Positions 5,461 to 11,974 of a stretch of 26,333 bases of DNA are shown here, piece by piece (positions within the stretch are counted from its first letter, which is position 1; each line of letters starts with the position of its first letter). This stretch comes from a virus: positions 1 to 26,333 of the IMG/VR virus record IMGVR_UViG_3300030380_001223, one strand, 5' to 3'. The notes under the pieces were generated by a model. The model had not been told where the DNA came from. It saw only the letters and a list, made by a program, of their open reading frames with translations, and searched no databases. A program made the translations under genes and the position numbers.

Positions 5461-6297
5461 ATGGGAAATCTTGTAAATAATGAACTGGACTCTTTAGTAG
5501 CGGCGTTTAATTCTGATGATGAAACTGCTTTGATGGCGGCTTCTGGGCAACAGACTCAGCAGAAGCAAACGGGCTTACCAAGACTAAATATTAACTATGA
5601 TATGGAAACGGAAGATGGCATCGCTTTGACGCGAGGTGATTGGAAAGTTTATATAGATGGTAGGTTCTTGTACGCTCCCACTGTGCAGGTAAGACCTATC
5701 TTACGGACCTTCGAATATAGTTTGTGGGACGCAGACGAAGGGGCTTTTATGTGTAAGTCTGTTCAGAAACCCACTATATCAGGGGACTTTCCTGATTCGG
5801 ATGGTACGAATAAATGTGGTCGTCTCCGCCGTGATGAAGAAGAGACCGCATCAGAAGAAGCGCAGATGCGTTCCCGTGCTGTAGTTTGTAATCAGGTTAT
5901 CTATGGTCAACTGTCAGGTAACTTCAAAGCCGCAGATGGAACGGAAGTAACTTTAGATGCCCAGCCTATTGTGGCTTACTTCAAACGTTCGGGGTACAAG
6001 CCGATTGGAGACTTCATTGATGGATTATCTCGTCAGAAAAAACTGATGCAACGTCAGGTTATAAATCTGGCAACATCCAAGGCTAAGAAGGGCAGTGTTA
6101 CCTATTGGATTCCTGTTCCTACTTTGCATGGTGAAGTTCCTATTACAGAGGCTGATAAACAACTGATGGGTATGTTTGCTGATACTGTATCTGCACATAA
6201 TAATTATGTGATGGAGCAGAATCGTGAAGCCACTAAATTGATGGGTGGCGGAGACTTTGATTTAGCAGACGATTTTACTGATGTTGACGCTGCTTAG
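5461..6297 (+). CDS. Probable ssDNA-binding protein, 278 aa
   Basis: The protein has a disordered Q-rich N-terminal part (ASGQQTQQKQTGLPR), a beta-rich middle with aromatic residues (GDWKVYIDGRFLYAPTVQVRPILRTFEYSLWDAD), a conserved-looking CGRLRRDEEET segment, and an acidic end (GGGDFDLADDFTDVDAA). A beta-rich core with an acidic tail is the layout of phage ssDNA-binding proteins such as T7 gp2.5, and the place between polymerase and exonuclease fits. Two ATGs are possible: 5449 and 5461. GGAG at 5451-5454 is ideally spaced for 5461, which is chosen. No clear OB-fold signature can be read by eye, so the function rests on layout and context. Confidence 0.55.
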   Translation: MGNLVNNELDSLVAAFNSDDETALMAASGQQTQQKQTGLPRLNINYDMETEDGIALTRGDWKVYIDGRFLYAPTVQVRPILRTFEYSLWDADEGAFMCKSVQKPTISGDFPDSDGTNKCGRLRRDEEETASEEAQMRSRAVVCNQVIYGQLSGNFKAADGTEVTLDAQPIVAYFKRSGYKPIGDFIDGLSRQKKLMQRQVINLATSKAKKGSVTYWIPVPTLHGEVPITEADKQLMGMFADTVSAHNNYVMEQNREATKLMGGGDFDLADDFTDVDAA

Positions 6298-7165
6298 TAT
6301 TCAAGACTTTTTGGATAAAGCAAGCAGGGGGGAACTTGATGTCTCCCCTGCATCGCTTGAGGAATTTGAAAAAGACTGTCGTGAGGCTGCTGCTAAACAG
6401 TTAAAGCGTGAGAAGCGCGAATGGTACGTTCGCATGTCTGGTCTTGGTCGGCCTATGTGCCAACAAATGTTGGACAGGGACGGTGTAAAGGAAGAAATGG
6501 AATACAACGCTGTGTTCCGCTTTTTGTTTGGTGACCTGACAGAGGCAGCAATGATGCTTGTACTGCGGGAAGCTGGTGCGGACATTAGAGGCGCACAGGA
6601 GAAGTGTTCTTTACATTTTGATGGGTATATAGTCAGAGGTACGCTTGACCTCATCCTGCGCGATTCTATGGGCATTGACAGGGTGTGGGACATTAAGTCT
6701 TCTAGTGATTGGGCATTTAAAAACAAATGGACGGGCGGATACGAAAAGTTACTTGAGGAAGACCCGTTTGGGTATATCATGCAGGGTTTCTTGTACGCTG
6801 AAGCAATGAACATGCCATTCGGTGGTTGGCTTGTTGTAAATAAATCATCTGGTGAAATACTTGAAGTGCCTGTTCCTGAGTGGCACGATACAGATAAACA
6901 TAAGTATTTGAAAGAAGCAAAGCGTCGCGTAAAGGTTTTAAATAACCCTGATGCACCGTTCGTAAAATTTGAACCAGAGGATGAGACTTATCGTAGACAA
7001 GGACAGATTATTAAGACAGGTAACAAGATATTACCTCGCGTATGTGGATTCTGTGGTTACCGCGCACATTGTTGGCCTGATGCAATACTACGAGAAAAAG
7101 TAACCTCACAGGCTAAGAACCCTCCTAAGACATGGTATACTAGATTAAAAAAGAAAGAAATCTAA
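6281..7165 (+). CDS. PD-(D/E)XK exonuclease with Cas4/AddB-like iron-sulfur cysteines, 294 aa
   Basis: A RecB-type nuclease core is visible: GTLDLI (D123), VWDIKSS (D137, K139) and a Q-motif QGFLYAEA (Q168). Four cysteines lie as in the iron-sulfur nucleases Cas4 and AddB: one before the core (C60, in GRPMCQQ) and three after it (C255, C258, C264, in VCGFCGYRAHCW). In T7-like phages the equivalent step is gp6 5'-3' exonuclease, which trims DNA for recombination and host DNA recycling; this protein probably fills that role with a different fold. It starts 17 nt inside the preceding gene with only a weak ribosome binding site, suggesting coupled translation. There is no CRISPR array or Cas1 near, so a CRISPR role is not supported. 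Confidence 0.8.
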   Translation: MLTLLSIQDFLDKASRGELDVSPASLEEFEKDCREAAAKQLKREKREWYVRMSGLGRPMCQQMLDRDGVKEEMEYNAVFRFLFGDLTEAAMMLVLREAGADIRGAQEKCSLHFDGYIVRGTLDLILRDSMGIDRVWDIKSSSDWAFKNKWTGGYEKLLEEDPFGYIMQGFLYAEAMNMPFGGWLVVNKSSGEILEVPVPEWHDTDKHKYLKEAKRRVKVLNNPDAPFVKFEPEDETYRRQGQIIKTGNKILPRVCGFCGYRAHCWPDAILREKVTSQAKNPPKTWYTRLKKKEI

Positions 7166-7545
7166 TGCCGTACATCTTGATGAGAGAATACGATATAGAC
7201 CTAATGGCTCTGAACGATGACTTGCACCATGCGTATGTTGAATCACATACAGGTACAGGGGGAGAAAGACGTGTCGTGTATCTTCGTCAACATGAAAAGG
7301 GGATGCCTATCACGTTGAGAGAGAATTACTCTGATGATGGGTTTCTACGTGCAGAAACGTACGAACGAGACGCACGTACCGTCGAGAATGAATTACTAAA
7401 AATAAGACAATTATCTAATCAGGGGGTAAACATTTGCGTACCACTAGCACCGCTCACAAAAGAACTAGATGCTATTCAAAGACTATCCCCAAAACTCGCC
7501 GGGTATCTAAAACAAAGACTAAACTCGATAAGCCTAATAGTATGA
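7165..7545 (+). CDS. Hypothetical protein, 126 aa
   Basis: The ATG at 7165 overlaps the TAA of the exonuclease gene by one base, and the TGA overlaps the ATG of endonuclease I, so the gene is locked into the recombination cluster by translational coupling. The product starts MPYILMREYDIDLMALNDDL; it is soluble and mixed alpha/beta, with a C-terminal helix-rich region (LTKELDAIQRLSPKLAGYLKQRLNS). No family or catalytic motif is recognised. Position between an exonuclease and a junction-resolving endonuclease suggests a DNA recombination or packaging accessory, but this is context only. Confidence 0.65.
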   Translation: MPYILMREYDIDLMALNDDLHHAYVESHTGTGGERRVVYLRQHEKGMPITLRENYSDDGFLRAETYERDARTVENELLKIRQLSNQGVNICVPLAPLTKELDAIQRLSPKLAGYLKQRLNSISLIV

Positions 7546-7943
7546 AACGTAAATTTGCAAATAGAAAATCAGGGTATCGGTCACAGTTTGAACTTAGCTT
7601 GGCTCGTAGTTTGAAAGAAAAGAACATACCGTTCGAGTACGAAACAAAACGATTGACATACATACCTGACCCTAAGACATACACTCCAGACTTTTACCTA
7701 CCAGAAACAGACATTTATATCGAGGCAAAAGGCGAGTTATCTAAGCCAGACAGAGTGAAGATGATTCTGATAAAGAAACAGCATCCTGAACTTGACATAC
7801 GGTTTGTTTTTATGAATTGTCGTAATAAGATATATAGGGGAAGCAAGACAACGTACGCTGATTGGTGCATCCGACATGGGTTTGATTGGTCAGAGAAACA
7901 CATACCAGCCGAATGGTTAAGAAAGGTAGACAACGATGACTGA
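7542..7943 (+). CDS. Endonuclease I, Holliday-junction resolvase (T7 gp3 family), 133 aa
   Basis: The enzyme cleaves branched DNA; in T7 it resolves recombination junctions and breaks down host DNA. The family motifs are clear: E17 in the first helix (SQFELSLARSLKEKNIPFEYE), YTPDFYLP with D50, and IEAKGE with E61 and K63, matching T7 E20, D55, E65 and K67. The C-terminal part QHPELDIRFVF...KIYRGSKTTYADWCIRHGFDW...IPAEWL also follows the T7 protein closely. Length (133 aa against 149 in T7) is normal; the dimer-swapped N-terminus is somewhat short. The frame is open to 7434 upstream, but ATG 7542 overlaps the previous stop and starts at the family's usual place. Confidence 0.92.
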   Translation: MKRKFANRKSGYRSQFELSLARSLKEKNIPFEYETKRLTYIPDPKTYTPDFYLPETDIYIEAKGELSKPDRVKMILIKKQHPELDIRFVFMNCRNKIYRGSKTTYADWCIRHGFDWSEKHIPAEWLRKVDNDD

Positions 7944-8286
7944 TGACGTAAATAAGATAGTAGAAGCAGCAAGTCTATTACCTGACAGGTACTACTTAAT
8001 TATGAATTACGAGGATGAAGATTCGTTTTCTATGACAGCGTACGACACAACAAAAGGCGATGTGAATATGGAAAACGTACCCGCTGGTATGGTTATGTTG
8101 TCTGGCATAATTGAATTAATGGAAAATGATTTTGACCGTGTGTGGGATGCTGGCATTGCTCGTCTTAGTTTTATTGCAATGGCAGAATCTTTCAAACCTG
8201 AAAGTAAAGATGAAGAAAAGGCAATTAATAAGATTGTTGCGCGAGAAGACAATATTGTGAAAGTAAATTTCGGAGAAACGCAGTGA
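7936..8286 (+). CDS. Hypothetical protein, 116 aa
   Basis: It starts at ATG 7936 inside the end of endonuclease I (8-nt overlap) and ends inside the start of the DUF3310 gene. The product starts MTDDVNKIVEAASLLPDRYY; it is acidic, with a YYLIMNYEDEDSFSMTAYDT beta-hairpin-like stretch and a helical C-terminal half (ESFKPESKDEEKAINKIVARED). No catalytic motif, signal peptide or membrane segment is seen. Function unknown. Confidence 0.65.
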   Translation: MTDDVNKIVEAASLLPDRYYLIMNYEDEDSFSMTAYDTTKGDVNMENVPAGMVMLSGIIELMENDFDRVWDAGIARLSFIAMAESFKPESKDEEKAINKIVAREDNIVKVNFGETQ

Positions 8287-8567
8287 CGAGTTATATGAAC
8301 ATTATGAAAGATATAGAAGACAAATACGAACAAGCAGGCAAAGAGGCATACAGCGGTTATGATATGGTCAACAAACCAATTCACTATAATCAGGCAGGTA
8401 TCGAGTGCATTGAGGCAATCAGGGCGGCGACGGGTACAGGCTTTGAACAATACCTACAAGGGAACATCATCAAGTACGTCTGGCGATACAGATACAAAGG
8501 CAAATTACAAGACCTCAAAAAAGCCCAGTGGTATCTTGAAAAGTTAATAGAAGAGAAAACAGAATGA
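8283..8567 (+). CDS. DUF3310 family protein (related to T7 gp1.7 nucleotide kinase region), 94 aa
   Basis: The core MVNKPIHYNQAGIECIEAIR...FEQYLQGNIIKYVWRYRYKGKLQDLKKAQWYLEKLIEE is the hallmark of DUF3310: NxPxHY, a central helix and a KYxWRxxxKxxxxDLxKAxWYL end. The domain also occurs in T7 gp1.7, a nucleotide kinase, and in many phage proteins of unknown activity. The likely start is GTG 8283, overlapping the previous stop, because GGAG (8272-8275) sits 7 nt upstream; ATG 8295 has no such site. Its place just before the ribonucleotide reductase fits a role in nucleotide supply, but no kinase P-loop is seen in this short form. Confidence 0.85.
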   Translation: MTSYMNIMKDIEDKYEQAGKEAYSGYDMVNKPIHYNQAGIECIEAIRAATGTGFEQYLQGNIIKYVWRYRYKGKLQDLKKAQWYLEKLIEEKTE

Positions 8568-8722
8568 ATTGTTGGCATTGCAAGACAGAATTAATTTGGG
8601 GATGTGACCACGACATAGAAGAAGAAAGTGATTACTTCTGTATGGTCACAAACCTACACTGCCCAGATTGTGGCAGTGAAGTTTCAGTATACTTACCAAA
8701 GGAAAGAAAAACCGATGAATAA
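8564..8722 (+). CDS. Zinc-ribbon mini-protein, 52 aa
   Basis: ATG 8564 overlaps the TGA of the DUF3310 gene (ATGA). The product starts MNCWHCKTELIWGCDHD and has two CxxC pairs (C3/C6, C33/C36 in HCPDCGSEVSVYLP), the pattern of a small zinc ribbon. It ends within the start of the nrdJ gene (8-nt overlap). The role is unknown; such mini-proteins between metabolism genes in phages are often conserved but uncharacterised. The gene is supported by the overlapping start, the paired cysteines and the lack of any other frame here. Confidence 0.65.
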   Translation: MNCWHCKTELIWGCDHDIEEESDYFCMVTNLHCPDCGSEVSVYLPKERKTDE

Positions 8723-10664
8723 TATGTTACCTACCCCATATCAGCAATTCATTCACAAATCACGATATGCTCGTTGGATTGAAGATGAAGGACGCAGAGA
8801 AGATTGGCATGAGACTGTGTATCGTTACACAAACTTCATGGCAAATCACGTCAAAGACAAGCATGATTTTAATATATCAAAAAAAGACCTTTCTGAAATA
8901 CATGATGCTATTTTAGATTTACAGGTTATGCCAAGCATGAGGGCCATGATGACATGTGGTCCTGCATTGGAGCGAGATAATGTATGTGGGTACAACTGTT
9001 CGTATATTCCCGTAGATAGCCCACGTTCGTTTGATGAGTGTATGTACATTCTTATGTGTGGAACTGGTGTGGGATTTAGCGTAGAAAGAGAATGTGTTAA
9101 TAACTTACCCGTTGTATCTGACAATTTTAGTAGTTCTAGCACTATTATAACTGTAGCAGATAGCAAACCGGGATGGGCAAAAGCCTATCGTGAATTAATT
9201 GCGCTATTATACGCAGGACAAATTCCTTCTTGGGATACGTCTAATATTCGTCCTTCCGGTGCGCGATTAAAAATTATGGGGGGCAGAGCTAGTGGTCCAC
9301 AACCTTTAATTGACCTGTTTAATTTTACCATTAAGATATTTAAAAAAGCAGCAGGACGTAAGTTATTTCCTATTGAGTGCCATGACCTTATGTGTAAGAT
9401 TGGTGAGGTAGTGGTCGTAGGCGGAGTTCGTAGAAGCGCACTTATAAGCTTGTCAAATCTTAACGATGACCAGATGCAACACGCTAAATCTGGAGAATGG
9501 TGGGACGAACCTGATAAGCAAATATATCGGAATGGTCAACGGTCGTTGGCAAACAATTCTGTAGCCTACAAAGGTAAGCCAGATATTGGTACGTTTATGA
9601 GAGAGTGGGTTGCCTTATATGAAAGCAATTCTGGTGAACGAGGTATCTTCAACCGTGAAGCTGCAGACAAACAGGTGGCACGTAACGGCAGACGTGAAGT
9701 AGGACATATGTGGGGTACAAACCCGTGCAGTGAGATTATTTTGCGTCCATACCAGTTTTGTAACCTTTCTGAGGTCGTCGTGAGGGCTAGTGATACCCTT
9801 GATGACTTACTGAGGAAGACGAGAATTGCCACTATTGTAGGTACAATACAGTCTACGCTTACAGATTTCAAGTATTTGAGGAATGTATGGAAAAAGAACA
9901 CAGAGGAAGAAAGATTGTTAGGTGTGTCCTTAACTGGTATTATGGACCACTCCGTTTTATCCAAAAACGTAGACAGCAAACGATGGCTAGAAAAGATGAA
10001 AGAAGAAGCCGTCAAAACAAACGAGAAGTATGCAAAGATGCTTGGAATCCCTCAGTCCGCTGCAATCACTTGTGTAAAGCCGTCGGGTACTGTGTCACAA
10101 CTCGTGGACGCAGCTAGTGGCATACATGCTCGTCACAATGATTATTACATTCGAACTGTTCGTGGTGGTAACTCTGACCCTCTTACTCAGTTCATGAAGG
10201 AGTCAGGGGTGTACAACGAACCTGACGTTACGAAACCTGATACAAACACTGTGTTTAGCTTTGCCATGCAATCACCTTTAGGCGCAGTGTTGCGTACAGA
10301 CATATCTGCAATAGAACAATTAGAGCTATGGAAAACTTACGCTTTACACTGGTGCGAACACAAACCTTCCGTAACTATATCTGTAAAAGAACATGAATGG
10401 ATGGATGTGGGTGCTTGGGTTTACAAAAACTTTGATGTAGCATCAGGTGTATCTTTCTTGCCTCACAGTGAACACATCTATAGGCAGGCTCCGTATCAAG
10501 ATATGAAACGTGAAGATTACTTAGAATGGCAACAAGCGTACGATTACGTTACACTTGATTGGAGTAAGTTATCTGAATTTGAAAAAGAAGATACCACAAT
10601 AGGCTCCCGCGAACTTGCTTGTACAGCCGGTGTGTGTGAAGTCGTTGACCTGAGTGCAGCATGA
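8715..10664 (+). CDS. nrdJ: Adenosylcobalamin-dependent (class II) ribonucleoside-triphosphate reductase, 649 aa
   Basis: The enzyme reduces ribonucleotides to deoxyribonucleotides using B12 to make its thiyl radical, supplying DNA synthesis with or without oxygen. The active site is intact: NPCSEI with C338 (radical) and E340, C349 eleven residues on (matching C408, E410 and C419 of the Lactobacillus enzyme), the N-terminal redox cysteine in CGYNCSY (C91 or C95), and the C-terminal pair C636/C641 spaced like C731/C736. GGVRRSALISLS and CVKPSGTVSQLVDAASGIHARH are further family signatures. ATG 8715 has AAAGGAAAG upstream; the frame continues to 8628, but that part covers the zinc mini-gene. 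At 649 aa it is somewhat shorter than the roughly 740-aa monomeric type. Confidence 0.95.
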   Translation: MNNMLPTPYQQFIHKSRYARWIEDEGRREDWHETVYRYTNFMANHVKDKHDFNISKKDLSEIHDAILDLQVMPSMRAMMTCGPALERDNVCGYNCSYIPVDSPRSFDECMYILMCGTGVGFSVERECVNNLPVVSDNFSSSSTIITVADSKPGWAKAYRELIALLYAGQIPSWDTSNIRPSGARLKIMGGRASGPQPLIDLFNFTIKIFKKAAGRKLFPIECHDLMCKIGEVVVVGGVRRSALISLSNLNDDQMQHAKSGEWWDEPDKQIYRNGQRSLANNSVAYKGKPDIGTFMREWVALYESNSGERGIFNREAADKQVARNGRREVGHMWGTNPCSEIILRPYQFCNLSEVVVRASDTLDDLLRKTRIATIVGTIQSTLTDFKYLRNVWKKNTEEERLLGVSLTGIMDHSVLSKNVDSKRWLEKMKEEAVKTNEKYAKMLGIPQSAAITCVKPSGTVSQLVDAASGIHARHNDYYIRTVRGGNSDPLTQFMKESGVYNEPDVTKPDTNTVFSFAMQSPLGAVLRTDISAIEQLELWKTYALHWCEHKPSVTISVKEHEWMDVGAWVYKNFDVASGVSFLPHSEHIYRQAPYQDMKREDYLEWQQAYDYVTLDWSKLSEFEKEDTTIGSRELACTAGVCEVVDLSAA

Positions 10665-10957
10665 TGAATAAGCTCATACACGATACTTGGAATATGGTTA
10701 TGAATAGTAAACATAACCCTTTGCGAAATATACCTGATATGAGTACCCGACACCTTGTGATGCAACTTCTCGCATGGATGTGGTGTATTATCTTTTCAAT
10801 GTACTTAGGGTCTATTACTGTGTTTGGTGTTAGTGCGCTGTTGCATAGTGTACTTATAGCTGGTATAGTAGTTACCGTAGCTACCTTTGAGGTTGCGCGT
10901 AAAAGACCACAGTATTTTGGCGGTCTTGGTAGAGGAACAGGGGGAGAGCATGAGTAG
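10661..10957 (+). CDS. Small membrane protein with two transmembrane segments, 98 aa
   Basis: The start ATG 10661 (or 10664) overlaps the nrdJ stop. The product starts MMNKLIHDTWNMVMNSKHNP and carries two hydrophobic stretches, LVMQLLAWMWCIIFSMYLGSI (about 32-52) and SALLHSVLIAGIVVTVATFEVA (about 58-79), separated by a short turn and followed by a basic, glycine-rich tail. Two segments plus a short charged tail are compatible with a holin or an inner-membrane modifier, but its place in the early/middle replication operon argues against a late lysis role. Function unknown. Confidence 0.65.
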   Translation: MMNKLIHDTWNMVMNSKHNPLRNIPDMSTRHLVMQLLAWMWCIIFSMYLGSITVFGVSALLHSVLIAGIVVTVATFEVARKRPQYFGGLGRGTGGEHE

Positions 10958-11078
10958 ACCAGAGTGGGAACGAATGTCAGATGATGGCATGAACAAGTTT
11001 TTAAAAGTGTGTGTTACCGGATTATTTCTATATGGTGCGTACGAGGTAGTGCTTGCTTTAATAGGTAAGTTCTCATGA
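10950..11078 (+). CDS. Single-pass membrane mini-protein, 42 aa
   Basis: ATG 10950 overlaps the end of the previous membrane-protein gene by 8 nt, with GGGGGAGAG directly upstream. The product starts MSRPEWERMSDDGMNKFLK, and VCVTGLFLYGAYEVVLALIG forms one transmembrane helix. Tight coupling to the two-pass protein suggests that they work together in the membrane. It is too short for family assignment, but the strong Shine-Dalgarno sequence and ATGA overlap with the next gene support it. Confidence 0.6.
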   Translation: MSRPEWERMSDDGMNKFLKVCVTGLFLYGAYEVVLALIGKFS

Positions 11079-11497
11079 GCATAGAACCGTGTGTATCAGA
11101 CCGTAAGAAGTTTGACCTAGACCTACAGTATGGAAAAGTACGTGAGAAGCGTGTTGCTGAAATGCTGCAAGATAAGAAGATAGAGGTCAAATCAGAACGT
11201 GACATGTGGGTACGTACTGGTAACATTGCTATTGAGTATGAGTGCTACGGCAAACCCAGTGGCATAAATAAGACAGAGGCAGACTACTGGTTTCACAACC
11301 TCTGTATAGGGAACGATACATTTGCAACACTTGTGTTTGATGTGCCGTCTCTCAAGCGTATCATTGACAACCTAGATAACAAACGTACTGTGTCGGGGGG
11401 AGACAATGGTGCTGCACGGATGTACCTATTGAGTTTGCAAAAGCTATTCTCAACAGACGTATTCAAGGCATACAAAGATGGCGCAAAAGAAGGCTAA
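11075..11497 (+). CDS. PD-(D/E)XK-like nuclease family protein, 140 aa
   Basis: The N-terminal half reads like a small restriction-endonuclease-fold protein: FDLDLQYGKVREKRVAEML (helix with a conserved acidic residue), IEVKSERDMWVRTGNIAIEYECYGKPSGI, and TEADYWFHN. The EVK triad element (E37, K39) in a strand after an acidic helix, then a TGNIAIE(Y)E strand, recurs in phage proteins that I recall as PD-(D/E)XK-type. The usual Asp two strands before ExK is not clear, so activity is uncertain. It could cut phage or host DNA, or resolve branched DNA beside endonuclease I. It starts in an ATGA overlap with the membrane mini-protein. Confidence 0.6.
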   Translation: MSIEPCVSDRKKFDLDLQYGKVREKRVAEMLQDKKIEVKSERDMWVRTGNIAIEYECYGKPSGINKTEADYWFHNLCIGNDTFATLVFDVPSLKRIIDNLDNKRTVSGGDNGAARMYLLSLQKLFSTDVFKAYKDGAKEG

Positions 11498-11696
11498 GTT
11501 ATTTTCTCTGGAAGCAAACCTGCTTACCAGTGGCAACGTAGAGATATTGTGGGATGGTGTTAACCCTGACGATTTCGAACGCGAAATGAATTTAGGGATG
11601 CCAGAGTACGAAGGTTCGCACAGTGTAGCATCCCTAATTCGGTACTTGCGTACAGTCGGTGATGAAGTGATGGATAAGTCGCGGACGTACGTTTAG
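11478..11696 (+). CDS. Hypothetical protein, 72 aa, last gene of the rightward operon
   Basis: ATG 11478 lies 20 nt inside the previous gene. The product starts MAQKKAKLFSLEANLLTSGN and is a small soluble alpha/beta protein (VEILWDGVNPDDFEREMNLG) with a helical end (SVASLIRYLRTVGDEVMDKS). No family is recognised. Its stop overlaps the stop of the convergent minus-strand gene by 4 nt (11693-11696), so the replication operon has no room for a terminator before running into the late block. Confidence 0.6.
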   Translation: MAQKKAKLFSLEANLLTSGNVEILWDGVNPDDFEREMNLGMPEYEGSHSVASLIRYLRTVGDEVMDKSRTYV

Positions 11697-11965
11697 ATAA
11701 CGCCACGACCTTTTAGTATATCTGCTTTTGTTACCTTGCCATCTTTATTTAGGTCAGGAAACTTTGCTGTTCCGCCACCTGCCATCATGGGCATACCCAT
11801 TGCAGGTTCAATATTTTTTGATTTTCTTTCTTCACGGGGCATTTGTTGCCCCTTTGCTTTTTTTGCAGACATCTGGTTTGCAGTGCCGCCGTACATCATT
11901 GGCTTACGACGAGTCATGCCACCATACATCATACCCTTGCGTGGGCCATTGTTGTACGTTTTCAT
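11693..11965 (-). CDS. Small basic MMYGG-repeat protein with EF-hand calcium-binding loop, 90 aa
   Basis: The N-terminal half is basic and repetitive: KGMMYGG, KPMMYGG and MGMPMMAGG, rich in Met and Gly. The C-terminus has a textbook EF-hand loop, DLNKDGKVTKAD (D71, N73, D75, G76, V78, T79, D82), which binds calcium in proteins such as dockerins. Sea water is calcium-rich, so a calcium-stabilised virion or tail part is plausible. GGAG upstream overlaps the stop of the 1591-aa gene. I recall similar small proteins in marine phage structural clusters without a known role. It is the last gene of the leftward late block. Confidence 0.65.
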   Translation of the reverse strand: MKTYNNGPRKGMMYGGMTRRKPMMYGGTANQMSAKKAKGQQMPREERKSKNIEPAMGMPMMAGGGTAKFPDLNKDGKVTKADILKGRGVI

Positions 11966-11974
11966 ATTTATCTC

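Noticed and set aside
6281-7165. A CRISPR-Cas system, from the Cas4-like cysteines
   Set aside because: No repeats, Cas1 or Cas2 are present, and the gene is locked into a phage recombination operon.
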